64,000 nucleotides of DNA, taken from positions 1 through 64,000 of the forward strand of contig JAOAFT010000012.1 of assembly GCA_026416125.1 (NCBI GenBank), read 5' to 3'. Under the pieces are notes generated by a model. That model worked only from the letters and a program-made list of their open reading frames with translations, did not search any database and had not been told where the DNA came from. Source of the DNA: Bacteroidota bacterium (GTDB lineage: Bacteria > Bacteroidota > Ignavibacteria > UBA10030). Both the position numbers and the translations under genes were made by a program. Of this stretch, positions 1 through 9,465 are shown in pieces. The stretch's first letter is position 1. The number at the start of each line of letters is the position of its first letter.

Positions 1-116
1 AAGTAAAGAGGATTGTGAGCTTCACTATAGGTGTATGTGTAGAGGAGTATAGGGAAAGAACGTGTTGGTTGAAACATGAAACTTCAGATTTTTTAGGGAA
101 AATCAGCTAAAATTCG

Positions 117-145
117 TTGCTTCTCCTTTAACTTCTCAGTACATT
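117..145 (+). promoter_or_regulatory. Possible purN-purH promoter
   Basis: TTGCTT (117-122), a 17-bp spacer and TACATT (140-145) lie about 38 bases before the purN ATG. The spacing matches the better promoters elsewhere in this window, but the hexamers are weak. The rest of 1-182 shows no gene. Confidence 0.3.
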
Positions 146-182
146 GATAATGTAAAAAGATGAAATAAGTACTTTGAAGTTC

Positions 183-800
183 ATGAACATTGCAGTCTTT
201 GCCTCTGGGCGCGGATCAAATTTTCAATCAATTCTCCATGCGTGTACAACGGGATTCATTCCTGCTCGTGTTTCAGTGCTTATAAGTAATCGTGCTGACG
301 CTGGTGCTCACGAACTAGCTCGTCGTGCTGGAGTACCCTCGTTTCACATTAGTCGACAGCAGTACGCTAACGAGAGTCAATACATACAATCACTTCTCAC
401 TGTATTGCGCGAACACGAGAGTAATGTTATTGCCTTGGCGGGGTATGTAAAAAAAGTACCAATTGAAATAATTGCACAGTATCGTAATAAAATTCTTAAT
501 ATCCACCCAGCATTATTACCATTGTTTGGTGGGCCGGGGATGTATGGACGCCATGTTCATAATGCGGTTCTTGCAAGCGGAATGAAAGTGAGTGGAGCAA
601 CAGTTCATTTTGTTGATGAAGAGTACGACCATGGTCCTATTCTTCTCCAGCAATGTGTTCCAGTAGAACGAGGTGATACTCCAGACACCCTTGCTGCACG
701 TGTACTAAATGTTGAACACACCATTTACCCTAAAGCATTAAAAGCGTTAGTGGAAAATCGAGTAGTATTTGATGGAACTAAAGCTTGGATTGTGGAGTAG
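183..800 (+). CDS. purN: Phosphoribosylglycinamide formyltransferase (GART)
   Basis: PurN transfers the formyl group of 10-formyl-THF to glycinamide ribonucleotide, an early step of cytosolic IMP synthesis. The 205-residue product has the usual length. It opens with a nucleotide-binding strand and FASGRGSNF, the PurN phosphate-binding motif. The formyltransferase signature follows: ILNIHPALLP with the catalytic Asn and His, then the Asp in DEEYDHGP. I start at ATG 183 because it places MNIAVFASGRGS at the family's usual N-terminus; an in-frame TTG at 174 would add only three residues and has no better ribosome site. The stop is five bases before purH, so the two purine genes are probably co-transcribed. 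Confidence 0.93.
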   Translation: MNIAVFASGRGSNFQSILHACTTGFIPARVSVLISNRADAGAHELARRAGVPSFHISRQQYANESQYIQSLLTVLREHESNVIALAGYVKKVPIEIIAQYRNKILNIHPALLPLFGGPGMYGRHVHNAVLASGMKVSGATVHFVDEEYDHGPILLQQCVPVERGDTPDTLAARVLNVEHTIYPKALKALVENRVVFDGTKAWIVE

Positions 801-805
801 GAGTG

Positions 806-2359
806 ATGAGCAATCAACAGAATTTACAAATTCGTCGTGCATTGATCAGTGTTTCTGAGAAAAAAGGAATTGTTGATTTTGCAAAAGGATTGTGCGAGTT
901 CGGTGTAGAAATTATTTCAACTGGTGGAACATTCGATGTTCTCAAAAAGGAAGGAATCCCGGTTCTTCAAGTATCAGAAGTGACAGGATTTCCAGAAATT
1001 CTTGATGGTCGTGTGAAAACACTCCATCCTAAAATTCATGGAGGTATTCTCGCAGTTCTTGATAACCCTCAACACTGTGATCAATTACGTCAGCATGGTA
1101 TACAACCAATCGATATGGTTGTTGTGAATCTCTATCCATTTGAGAAGACCATTGCAAAGGAAAATGTAAAGTTTGATGAAGTAGTAGAGAATATTGATAT
1201 CGGTGGGCCATCAATGGTACGAGCTGCTGCGAAGAATTTTCAATACACTGTTGTTGTGGTTAATCCAGATTTTTATGGAATTCTCTTAGAAGAAATGAGA
1301 CAACTCCACGGCGCTATTTCTCCACAAACGCGATTTCAATTGGCTGTGAAAGCGTTCCAACACACTGCTCACTATGATAGCGTTATTTCCCAGTACCTCA
1401 GTGAATTATTACCACCGTCTACACTTCCAGAAACATTTACGATTTCTTTTCGGAAAGAACAATCGTTACGGTACGGTGAGAATCCTCACCAAGCGGCAGC
1501 ATTGTATGGCAATTTTTCTCAACACTTTATTCAGTTGCATGGGAAAGAGTTATCCTATAACAATATTCTCGATATCAACGCTGCAGCATGGCTCTGCGCT
1601 GAGTTTGATGATCCCACGGTTGTCATTGTTAAGCACAATAACCCATGTGGGGTTGGATCTGCACCAGTACTGAGTACAGCATACCAGAAAGCTCTCTCAA
1701 CAGATAGAACATCGGCCTTTGGTGGTATTGTTTGTGTGAATAGACCACTCGATAAAGCTACTGCAGAAGCCATCAATGAAATTTTTACTGAAGTCATCAT
1801 TGCACCAGAGTATGAACACGGCGTCCTTGAATTCTTAACGAAGAAGAAAGATCGTCGCTTAATGCGCCAACTATCAGATCTCCGTCGTGAGAGCGAATAT
1901 GATGTACGAAAAGTTGTGGGAGGATTATTGGTTCAAGAGGCCGATACCCATCGTCTTCATCCGAGGATGTTCAAGGTTGTAACAAAACGAGCACCAACGG
2001 ATGAAGAACGTCAAGCGCTTCTTTTTGCGTGGCGTGTTGTAAAACATGTCAAATCGAATGCAATTGTATACACAACAACAGATCAAACACTCGGTATAGG
2101 AGCAGGACAAATGTCCCGCGTCGATGCATCGAAAATTGCAGCACAGAAAGCACGTGAAGCAGGATTCGATCTTCGTGGGTGTGCTGTTGCATCAGATGCT
2201 TTCTTCCCATTCCCTGACGGTTTGCTTGAAGCTGTGAAGGTCGGTGCTACAGCCGTTATTCAGCCCGGTGGATCGATTCGTGATCAAGAGGTTATTCAAG
2301 CAGCAGATGAACACAACGTTGCAATGGTATTCACTGGAGTACGACATTTTCGTCACTAA
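806..2359 (+). CDS. purH: Bifunctional AICAR formyltransferase / IMP cyclohydrolase
   Basis: PurH carries out the last two steps of IMP synthesis: formylation of AICAR and ring closure of FAICAR. The 517-residue product has the usual two-part layout. The N-terminal MGS-like cyclohydrolase domain (about 1-150) starts ALISVSEKKGIVDFA and has the STGGT and GGPSM loops. The AICARFT domain follows, with VKHNNPCGVG containing the catalytic Lys-His pair. The C-terminal FTGVRHFRH is typical. ATG 806 follows a good GGAG/TAGGAG ribosome site; an upstream in-frame TTG at 785 would overlap purN and is less likely. With purN it forms a two-gene purine unit. Confidence 0.95.
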   Translation: MSNQQNLQIRRALISVSEKKGIVDFAKGLCEFGVEIISTGGTFDVLKKEGIPVLQVSEVTGFPEILDGRVKTLHPKIHGGILAVLDNPQHCDQLRQHGIQPIDMVVVNLYPFEKTIAKENVKFDEVVENIDIGGPSMVRAAAKNFQYTVVVVNPDFYGILLEEMRQLHGAISPQTRFQLAVKAFQHTAHYDSVISQYLSELLPPSTLPETFTISFRKEQSLRYGENPHQAAALYGNFSQHFIQLHGKELSYNNILDINAAAWLCAEFDDPTVVIVKHNNPCGVGSAPVLSTAYQKALSTDRTSAFGGIVCVNRPLDKATAEAINEIFTEVIIAPEYEHGVLEFLTKKKDRRLMRQLSDLRRESEYDVRKVVGGLLVQEADTHRLHPRMFKVVTKRAPTDEERQALLFAWRVVKHVKSNAIVYTTTDQTLGIGAGQMSRVDASKIAAQKAREAGFDLRGCAVASDAFFPFPDGLLEAVKVGATAVIQPGGSIRDQEVIQAADEHNVAMVFTGVRHFRH

Positions 2360-2393
2360 TAAATAGTTCACATACTAACTGCGAAGAGATACT

Positions 2394-3419
2394 ATGGGAC
2401 TTTTTTCGCTTTTCTCTGCCGATCTTGCCATTGACCTTGGCACAGCCAATACTGTCATATGGATGAAAGGGAAAGGGATTGTGCTCAATGAACCATCCAT
2501 CGTCGCATTTGATCGAAATACAAAGCGTATTATTGCTATTGGGCACGAAGCACAGGAAATGTTGGGTAGAACGCACAAAGATATTCGCACGATCCGGCCA
2601 ATGCGTGATGGTGTCATTGCAGATTTTGAAATTGCAGAAGGGATGCTTCGAGAATTTATAAAGAAAATTAGTGTAGGATGGATACCAAGTCGTCGGATCA
2701 TTGTTTCAGTACCGAGTGGAATTACTGAAGTAGAGAAGCGAGCTGTGCGAGATTCTGCTGAACATGCAGGTGCAAAAGAAGTTCACCTCCTTGCTGAACC
2801 AATGGCTGCTGCAATTGGAATTGGCCTCGACGTTGATGCACCAGTGGGGAACATGATCGTTGATATTGGAGGTGGTACAACAGAAATTGCAGTTATTGCA
2901 CTCTCGGGCATCGTCAATGAAGAATCCCGACGTGTTGCTGGTGATGAAATGAACAATGCCATTATTCAATTCTTCAAACGGAATCACAATATTCTCATAG
3001 GTGAGCGGACGGCGGAAGCAATTAAGTGTGAAGTTGGTTCAGCGATGCCATTGAAAGAGGAAATAACGATCCAAGTGAAGGGAAGAGATTTAGTCAATGG
3101 GGTACCAAAGACAACAGAAGTAAGTTCTGTCGAAATACGGGAAGCATTGAATGAACCGATCTCACAGATTGTTGAAGGTGTTAAGGTTACCCTTGAACGG
3201 ACTCCACCTGAACTCTCTGCAGACATTCTCGATAGAGGAATTATGCTCACCGGTGGTGGTGCATTGCTGAAAGGACTCGATGAGCGCTTGCGCCTTGAAA
3301 CAAATTTACCGGTTCATGTGGCAGAAGAACCACTCCTTGCGGTTGTTCGTGGAACAGGGAAAGTTCTGGAAAATATCGAAAAGTATAAAAATGTGTTACT
3401 CAAAGGTCGACGGTACTAG
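2394..3419 (+). CDS. mreB: Rod shape-determining actin homologue MreB
   Basis: This is a bacterial actin that forms membrane-associated filaments and guides elongasome peptidoglycan synthesis. At 341 residues it is standard length. The actin-fold ATP motifs are present: DLGTANT at 14-20, the phosphate-2 loop IVDIGGGTTEIAVI near 160, and LTGGGALLKGLD in the C-terminal adenosine region. It heads the set mreB-mreC-mreD-mrdA-rodA, with tight spacing or overlaps from mreC onward, so the five products probably act together at the lateral wall. Confidence 0.97.
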   Translation: MGLFSLFSADLAIDLGTANTVIWMKGKGIVLNEPSIVAFDRNTKRIIAIGHEAQEMLGRTHKDIRTIRPMRDGVIADFEIAEGMLREFIKKISVGWIPSRRIIVSVPSGITEVEKRAVRDSAEHAGAKEVHLLAEPMAAAIGIGLDVDAPVGNMIVDIGGGTTEIAVIALSGIVNEESRRVAGDEMNNAIIQFFKRNHNILIGERTAEAIKCEVGSAMPLKEEITIQVKGRDLVNGVPKTTEVSSVEIREALNEPISQIVEGVKVTLERTPPELSADILDRGIMLTGGGALLKGLDERLRLETNLPVHVAEEPLLAVVRGTGKVLENIEKYKNVLLKGRRY

Positions 3420-3457
3420 GGGCTTTCTACAGAGTAAGGATGCAAACGCTGTAATGT

Positions 3458-4309
3458 ATGCTTGAACGTGTGTTTCATATCTTCACTCTGTATAAAGAAT
3501 ACGTTGTACTTTCGTGCTGCATTATTCTTTCTCTTACCCTTCTTACAACGAATGACTCACCGCAAATAAAACGAATTCGATCTGTTGTCTCTGTTGGTTT
3601 TGGTATTGTGCAGGAGTATGTAAGCTTTGTACCGCAGTATTTTTCCCTGAGGTCTGAAAATGCTCTCCTCCGACGAAAAAACATTGCATTAGCTGATGAA
3701 GCAAACAGGCTTCGTGAAGCGAAGTTGGAAAACTATCGTTTGCGAAGAATGCTTGAGTTCAAGGAACGAGCAACGTTTCCAATGAAAGCCGCTTTTGTTG
3801 TATCAAAGGACCTACTCTTACTGAGAAACACTATAACAATTAACGTTGGGTACAACGATGGAATTCGTGAACAGATGCCTGTTGTCAATGAGGATGGACT
3901 TGTGGGACTTGTAACGCATGTGTCCGCAAACTATGCACTCGTAACGATTTTACTGAATACATCACTTCGAGTAAGTGGAAAAATACAACGAAGTCGTGTC
4001 GACGGTATTATCCAGTGGGATGGTAGCGTATTATTGTTTGAAAATGTTCCAAGAACAAGGGATGTTCAAGTTGGTGATGTTATTGTGACATCGGGGTATA
4101 GCCAGTTTTTCGTACCGAATATCCGTATTGGAGTTGTCCGTGAATTAGGGGATCAACCTGGATCGCTGTTTAAGAAGATTGTTGTCACTCCAGCAGTGGA
4201 TTTTGTTAAACTTGAGGAAGTGTTTGTTATCCTTGGACACGCTAATGAAGAACAGTTGAATTTGGAATCAAGTGTTCGTGGGGTTTTGTCGCAAACTCGA
4301 TCAAAGTAG
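3458..4309 (+). CDS. mreC: Rod shape-determining protein MreC
   Basis: MreC is a bitopic inner-membrane protein whose periplasmic beta domain binds PBP2 and activates the elongasome. The 283-residue product has an N-terminal membrane helix (about 14-30), a coiled-coil stretch rich in Leu, Arg and Glu (about 60-105), then the beta-barrel domain with NVGYNDGIREQMPVVNEDGLVG and VGDVIVTSGYSQFFVPNIRIG, both typical of MreC. The ATG at 3458 has only a distant purine-rich site (TAAGGA near 3435), so translation start efficiency is unclear. It sits 38 bp after mreB and 5 bp before mreD. Confidence 0.92.
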   Translation: MLERVFHIFTLYKEYVVLSCCIILSLTLLTTNDSPQIKRIRSVVSVGFGIVQEYVSFVPQYFSLRSENALLRRKNIALADEANRLREAKLENYRLRRMLEFKERATFPMKAAFVVSKDLLLLRNTITINVGYNDGIREQMPVVNEDGLVGLVTHVSANYALVTILLNTSLRVSGKIQRSRVDGIIQWDGSVLLFENVPRTRDVQVGDVIVTSGYSQFFVPNIRIGVVRELGDQPGSLFKKIVVTPAVDFVKLEEVFVILGHANEEQLNLESSVRGVLSQTRSK

Positions 4310-4314
4310 AAGAA

Positions 4315-4821
4315 ATGAAAACACAAATGGTGCTTCGAGAAGTGAGTATCGCACTTAGTTTAATCGTCATGCAAACAACGATTATTCCCTTGTTTGCAAT
4401 TGAACTCTATGTGCCTGATGTTGTACTCCTGTGGGTTGTATACATTGCTTTACGGTTTGGGCAAATTGAAGCGACGATCGGTGGCTTTTGTTCAGGATTT
4501 CTCCAAGATATTCTTGCAGGACAACTATTGGGACTTTCCGCACTCGTAAAAACGATAACAGGCTTTGTGGCAGGATACTTTTACAATGAGAATACTTTTG
4601 AACAAACGATGACAACACTACGATATACTATGATCGTGTTCGTACTTTCCCTTCTCCACAATGGGCTCTATTTTTTTATTTTTTACCAAGGTGTGAAAGA
4701 CTCTGTTATTCTTGCTACAATTGAAACAGGAGGTATAACAACGCTTTACACAACAGTGTTTACATTCATTCCATTTTTTTACTATACACGGAAACATCGT
4801 GTTGTATGGAACCGATCGTAA
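4315..4821 (+). CDS. mreD: Rod shape-determining protein MreD
   Basis: This small polytopic membrane protein of the elongasome has 168 residues and about five hydrophobic segments. MreD sequences diverge widely, so the call rests on hydrophobicity, the family-like central stretch GGFCSGFLQDILAGQLLGLSAL, and its place between mreC and the PBP2 gene. Its last 16 bases overlap the start of the PBP2 gene, which suggests translational coupling. Confidence 0.85.
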   Translation: MKTQMVLREVSIALSLIVMQTTIIPLFAIELYVPDVVLLWVVYIALRFGQIEATIGGFCSGFLQDILAGQLLGLSALVKTITGFVAGYFYNENTFEQTMTTLRYTMIVFVLSLLHNGLYFFIFYQGVKDSVILATIETGGITTLYTTVFTFIPFFYYTRKHRVVWNRS

Positions 4822-6629
4822 TTCGTGATGAAACGGTAATTCCTCGGAAACATCGTGCACTTCAACGCATCATGTTAGTATGTTTTGGTATTTTATTCCT
4901 GAGGCTCTACCAACTTCAATTACTTTCTCACACTGAGTTTTGGAAAAAATCAGAGGTTAACAGTATCAGACCTGTTCCCAAAGAAGCTGTTCGAGGATAC
5001 ATGTACGATAGGGAAGGAAAACTTGTTGTCGATGTTGGACCACTCTATACTATTACAATAACGCCGTATGAATTTGATACAACCAATCTTCCGTTACTCT
5101 GTTCACTCATCCAAGTATCTAAAGAAACTATTCTTGAACGCCTTGCACGTGGAAGAGCATATTCACCCTTTGTGCCAGTAAAAGTAAAGCGTGATGTTGA
5201 TTTTCGCACATTGTCGCTTTTAGAGGAATACTCATATTTGCTACCAGGTGTGGGGTATGAAATTGAATCAAAGCGTGAGTACCACGGTGGTATCATTGGG
5301 TCGCATTTACTTGGCTACTGCAAAGAGGTAAGCGAAGCACAATTGCAGAATATTGGGTCTTCGTATCGTCTTGGTGATGTTATTGGGGCAACAGGTCTAG
5401 AAGCTAAGTATGAAAGATACTTACGAGGAGAAAAAGGCTATTCGTTTCTTTTGGTTAATTCGCGAGGTCAAGTAATTGGTCCATATGAAGGGGGGAAGAG
5501 AGATATTCTACCCAAAGAGGGCTACGATCTTCTCTTGACTATCGATAGTGATCTTCAAGTTTTAGCTGAATCGTTAATGACTGGATATAGAGGTGCTGTT
5601 GTTGCTCTTGATCCAAATGATGGGAGTATTCTTGCACTTGTCAGTAAACCTGATTTCGATCTTCGTGTACTCAGTGGTGTTACTCCAGCAGAGGTGTGGA
5701 ATAGCTTGAATGCTAACCCAGAGAAACCGTTGTTCAATCGTGCAACGATGACACGCTACCCCCCAGGGTCAACCTTTAAGATGCTTGTTGCGATAGCAGC
5801 ATTGGATGATGGAGTAATTGATGAAAGTACGGTACTCTCGTGTAGTGGTGGTTTTGTTTATGGGAATAAACTGTTTAAAGACCTTCACGTGCATGGTCGA
5901 GTTGAGGTAAAAAAAGCAATTCAACAGTCGTGCAATGTCTTTTTTTACCAGTTGGCGCTAAAAGTTGGTCTCCAACGACTTTATGAGTATGGGAAGAAAT
6001 TTGGCTTTGGTCAGCCTACTGGGGTTGATCTTGCAGAAGAAACAGTTGGGCTTTTGCCATCGGTAGAGTACTATGATCGTGTCTATGGGAAAGGAAAATG
6101 GACATTGGGTTACATTGTAAGTTTAGGTGTTGGTCAAGGTGAGATTGGAGTGTCACCTCTTCAGATGGCTCGATATACAGCTGCTCTTGCGAATGGTGGG
6201 ATACTTGTACAACCTCATGCTGTAAGTGGAATTTACAATAAGCACACCCGCTCGCTTGAGTTAATTCAAACACAATCGAAACCTATTGGAATTCATCCGG
6301 AGGTGCTTACAATTGTTCGGGAAGGTATGCGTAGGGTTGTTGAGGAACCAGGCGGTACTGGAGGTATGGCACGAATACCGGGCGTAGTTTCCGCGGGGAA
6401 AACAGGAACTGCTGAGAATCCTCACGGGAAAGATCATGCGTGGTACATCGGATTCGCTCCATTCAATGCACCGAAAATAGCAATCGCTGTAATGGTAGAA
6501 AATGCCGGATTCGGTGGCGCTGTTGCAGCGCCTATTGCTGGGAAAATAATACAACGATACCTTGAAAAACTTCAACTCTCACAACAGCATACCACGTTAG
6601 CCACTAATTCGAGTACGAAGGTCCAATGA
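4806..6629 (+). CDS. mrdA: Penicillin-binding protein 2 (elongasome transpeptidase)
   Basis: This is the D,D-transpeptidase that cross-links peptidoglycan during elongation, paired with the glycosyltransferase RodA. The 607-residue product has one N-terminal membrane helix (about 20-37), a PBP dimerisation domain (about 50-230) and a transpeptidase domain. All three active-site motifs are visible: STFK at 322-325, SCN at 375-377 and KTG at 532-534. The start lies inside mreD and the stop overlaps the rodA ATG. Nothing in the sequence suggests inactivation. Confidence 0.95.
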   Translation: MEPIVIRDETVIPRKHRALQRIMLVCFGILFLRLYQLQLLSHTEFWKKSEVNSIRPVPKEAVRGYMYDREGKLVVDVGPLYTITITPYEFDTTNLPLLCSLIQVSKETILERLARGRAYSPFVPVKVKRDVDFRTLSLLEEYSYLLPGVGYEIESKREYHGGIIGSHLLGYCKEVSEAQLQNIGSSYRLGDVIGATGLEAKYERYLRGEKGYSFLLVNSRGQVIGPYEGGKRDILPKEGYDLLLTIDSDLQVLAESLMTGYRGAVVALDPNDGSILALVSKPDFDLRVLSGVTPAEVWNSLNANPEKPLFNRATMTRYPPGSTFKMLVAIAALDDGVIDESTVLSCSGGFVYGNKLFKDLHVHGRVEVKKAIQQSCNVFFYQLALKVGLQRLYEYGKKFGFGQPTGVDLAEETVGLLPSVEYYDRVYGKGKWTLGYIVSLGVGQGEIGVSPLQMARYTAALANGGILVQPHAVSGIYNKHTRSLELIQTQSKPIGIHPEVLTIVREGMRRVVEEPGGTGGMARIPGVVSAGKTGTAENPHGKDHAWYIGFAPFNAPKIAIAVMVENAGFGGAVAAPIAGKIIQRYLEKLQLSQQHTTLATNSSTKVQ

Positions 6630-7843
6630 TGGAGTACTTCAAGGAGTATTTTGACTATAAAACATTTCTTCTCAGTTGTGCTCTTGTACTTGTAGGATTG
6701 GCATCTATATACAGCGCAACATACGATGTTAACAATGCAGCAAACTTCTATAAGCAAGTTCAATGGGCAACACTCGGTTTCGTGTGCATGATTATTCTTT
6801 CCCTTCTTCCATTAAGCTTCCTACGCCGTTCAGCTTTTTTCCTCTACGGAGCTACCATCGTTGTTTTGTGTGTAGTTTTATTTTTAGGGAGTACAATCAA
6901 AGGGTCTAAAAGTTGGTTTGGAATTGGCGGCTTTGGAATACAACCTTCGGAATTTGCAAAAGTTACTACGATCCTTGCGTTTGCTGCTTACCTTGCGAAA
7001 CCAAATGTTAGTATAGAACGCGGAAAACATAGCATTGTGGCAATTTCAATTTTTATACTTCCAATGATCCTCATACTCGCTCAACCCGATTTAGGAACAA
7101 CAGTTGTTTTTGCTGGTGTACTTTTACCATTGCTATACTGGACTGGTGCATCGACATTTGTGGTTGTTTCGATCATTAGTATTGCATTTGTAGCATTAGG
7201 TGCCTTATTAGGAATTTCCTACTTCTTTATTGCTCTTTTCGTAAGTGGGCTATTGCTCTACGCAACTCATTCCAACCGGTTTCCACTCATTGTTATGCTG
7301 GGGGTACTGTTAGTTGTTGGTGTTTCTATACAAACAGTGTACGAGCGACTCCCTGCATACCAGCAGAAACGAATTGCAACGTTTCTTAATCCAGACCTTG
7401 ATCCACTTGGAGCATCATACAACGTCACCCAATCGAAGATAGCAATTGGTTCAGGAGGATTGTTAGGGAAAGGATACCTCCAAGGCACACAAACGCAGTT
7501 GAATTATATCCCCGAACAGTGGACAGATTTTATTTTCTGCGTACCTGGAGAAGAATTTGGATTTATTGGAAGCTCAATAGTTTTGCTCTTATTTCTTACA
7601 CTGCTTTTGCGAGGGTTAAAAATTGCGAGTATGTCAAAAAATTTCTTTAGTAGCGTCGCAGCACTTGGTTTTACAGCGGTAATCTTTCTTCACGTTATTG
7701 TAAACATTGGGATGTCTGTTGGACTTATGCCTGTTATTGGTATACCACTCCCTTTCCTTAGTTACGGTGGATCTGCACTGTTAGCTGATATGATGATGGT
7801 TGGATTACTCATGAATTTCTATGCGCATCGAAAAGAGTACTAG
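6626..7843 (+). CDS. rodA: SEDS peptidoglycan glycosyltransferase RodA
   Basis: This SEDS-family integral membrane enzyme polymerises lipid II into glycan strands in the elongasome. The 405-residue product has about ten membrane segments. SEDS hallmarks are present: GSKSWFGIGGFGIQPSEFAK, AQPDLGTT, the periplasmic loop with YIPEQWTDFIFCVPGEEFGF, and PLPFLSYGGSAL near the C-terminus. ATG 6626 overlaps the PBP2 stop; a second ATG three bases later is equally possible. It closes the morphogenesis operon. No clear terminator follows. Confidence 0.95.
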   Translation: MMEYFKEYFDYKTFLLSCALVLVGLASIYSATYDVNNAANFYKQVQWATLGFVCMIILSLLPLSFLRRSAFFLYGATIVVLCVVLFLGSTIKGSKSWFGIGGFGIQPSEFAKVTTILAFAAYLAKPNVSIERGKHSIVAISIFILPMILILAQPDLGTTVVFAGVLLPLLYWTGASTFVVVSIISIAFVALGALLGISYFFIALFVSGLLLYATHSNRFPLIVMLGVLLVVGVSIQTVYERLPAYQQKRIATFLNPDLDPLGASYNVTQSKIAIGSGGLLGKGYLQGTQTQLNYIPEQWTDFIFCVPGEEFGFIGSSIVLLLFLTLLLRGLKIASMSKNFFSSVAALGFTAVIFLHVIVNIGMSVGLMPVIGIPLPFLSYGGSALLADMMMVGLLMNFYAHRKEY

Positions 7844-8187
7844 TGCGAATCCATTGAAGACTGAATAGAAAAAAGACATGCGTAGACTTAAAATTCAACT
7901 ACGAAGAAAGCATTCTTGGCTTACTGAAAAGCATTCTGATGAGCTAAGATAATACTCAGACCAATCCAGAGCTTGGCAAAAGAGAATGCGAGACAATATT
8001 TTATCCGATTTTTGTAGAAAAAAAATCTATTTCATTGTATCTTACATCACGTTAGGGTTGTACGTGTAGAAGTAGCGCTGTGTTAACCTACTCACTTTGT
8101 TTTTGATACCTTTGAGAGTGACTTACTTATCATGAAGTAGTGGTGGAGTATAAAACATCTTTGTCCAATGAAGAAAGGAACGGTACT
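7844..8187 (+). promoter_or_regulatory. Intergenic region before the uronate cluster, with a direct repeat
   Basis: These 344 bases separate rodA from the uronate genes and hold no convincing gene. The decamer AAAGCATTCT occurs at 7907-7916 and again at 7928-7937, 21 bp apart, so both copies face the same side of the helix; this could be a pair of regulator half-sites. A weak promoter-like pair, TTGTAC and TGTTAA with a 17-bp gap, lies near 8059-8087. The mRNA start was not identified with confidence. Confidence 0.35.
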
Positions 8188-9450
8188 ATGGCAACAACGA
8201 GATTAAAGTTAGGACGGTTTTCAATGGGGATTGGAGATCGTTTTGGACTCGAAGGAAGAGCACAACTCCGTGCAATGAAGAAAGCACTTGAGCATGGCGT
8301 GGAAGTTATCCCTGTATGGAACAAATCGAATCGTGAACATACAATTATTGGTACGGAACCTTCATCGGTTCGTACAGAAGCAGATGAAGCAGTACAAGCT
8401 GAAGGATGGACATTACCGTACTTTGTCGATGCAGACCACATAAGCTTAAAAACTGTTGATCGTTTCCTACATGCCTGTAACTTTTTCACGCTCGATGTCG
8501 CCGATTATATAGGAAAACCAGCATCGGATGAAGAGACGAAGAAATTTATAGAGCTGATGCAACCAGTACTTGGCACATTACGCCACCCTGCTTTCGATAG
8601 TGAAATTAACCTCACACATGTTGATCTTGAGAGATTTGCCCAAAAGTACTTACTTGGATTACTCGAAGCAGTAAAAATTTATGAGTACTTACGAGAAAAG
8701 AAGGGAGAGGGGAACTTCATTACGGAAGTGTCTGTGGATGAGGCAACTCAGCCTCAAACACCACCAGAGTTGTATTTGTTTTTAGCAGGTCTTGCTCACT
8801 ACGGAGTTCAGGTACAAACGGTTGCACCAAAGTTCTCTGGAGAATTTTTAAAAGGGATTGATTACGTGGGTGACGTCAATGCATTCTCTCGTGAATTCCG
8901 TAGCGATATTGGAGTAATCGATATTGCGAAGGAAAAGTTCGGATTACCAGAAGAATTAAAACTTTCGGTTCATTCCGGCAGTGATAAGTTCTCACTGTAT
9001 CCATACATTTATCAGCATTTAACACAGTATAATGCAGGTGTTCACCTTAAGACAGCAGGCACAACATGGCTTGAAGAAGTTGTTGGTCTTGCGGTCGATA
9101 CTCGGGGTCTAGCTATAGCCAAGAAGATTTACGACCAAGCGTACAACCGTATTGAGGAGCTTCGAAAACCGTATGAAACGGTAGTTGATATCAATGTAAC
9201 AAACTTGCCAAGTCCTTCAGTGGTTGCCACATGGTCATCCGATGAATTTGTTGCAACGTTGAAGCATGATACAAAAAACCCAAAGTTTAATAAAGATTTT
9301 CGTCAATTGATTCACATTTCGTTCCGTATTGCAGCAGAAATGGGTGCTGAGTATATCAGTGCGCTCCATGCAGCACGACACATTATTGAGGAACATGTAA
9401 CAGAAAATTTATACGTCCGACACATCAAACCGTTATTTCTTGGTGGATAG
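8188..9450 (+). CDS. uxaE: Tagaturonate/fructuronate epimerase, UxaE family
   Basis: Members of this family interconvert D-tagaturonate and D-fructuronate, linking galacturonate and glucuronate catabolism; the activity was first assigned in Thermotoga. The call rests on family-like text: FSMGIGDRFGLEGRAQLRA near the N-terminus, PVWNKSNREHTIIG, and YFVDADHI. With start ATG 8188 (AAAGGA just upstream) the product has 420 residues; an in-frame GTG at 8140 is possible but less supported. It is the first gene of the cluster, 15 bp before kduI. With UxaB and UxaA alone it would be needed only for glucuronate. Together with UxuB it could feed tagaturonate into a mannonate branch. Confidence 0.8.
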   Translation: MATTRLKLGRFSMGIGDRFGLEGRAQLRAMKKALEHGVEVIPVWNKSNREHTIIGTEPSSVRTEADEAVQAEGWTLPYFVDADHISLKTVDRFLHACNFFTLDVADYIGKPASDEETKKFIELMQPVLGTLRHPAFDSEINLTHVDLERFAQKYLLGLLEAVKIYEYLREKKGEGNFITEVSVDEATQPQTPPELYLFLAGLAHYGVQVQTVAPKFSGEFLKGIDYVGDVNAFSREFRSDIGVIDIAKEKFGLPEELKLSVHSGSDKFSLYPYIYQHLTQYNAGVHLKTAGTTWLEEVVGLAVDTRGLAIAKKIYDQAYNRIEELRKPYETVVDINVTNLPSPSVVATWSSDEFVATLKHDTKNPKFNKDFRQLIHISFRIAAEMGAEYISALHAARHIIEEHVTENLYVRHIKPLFLGG

Positions 9451-9465
9451 GGAAGGAGACTCAGT

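Noticed and set aside
7878-7952. 24-codon open frame in the gap before the uronate cluster
   Set aside because: No ribosome site, and its content is explained by the AAAGCATTCT direct repeat; coding is unlikely.
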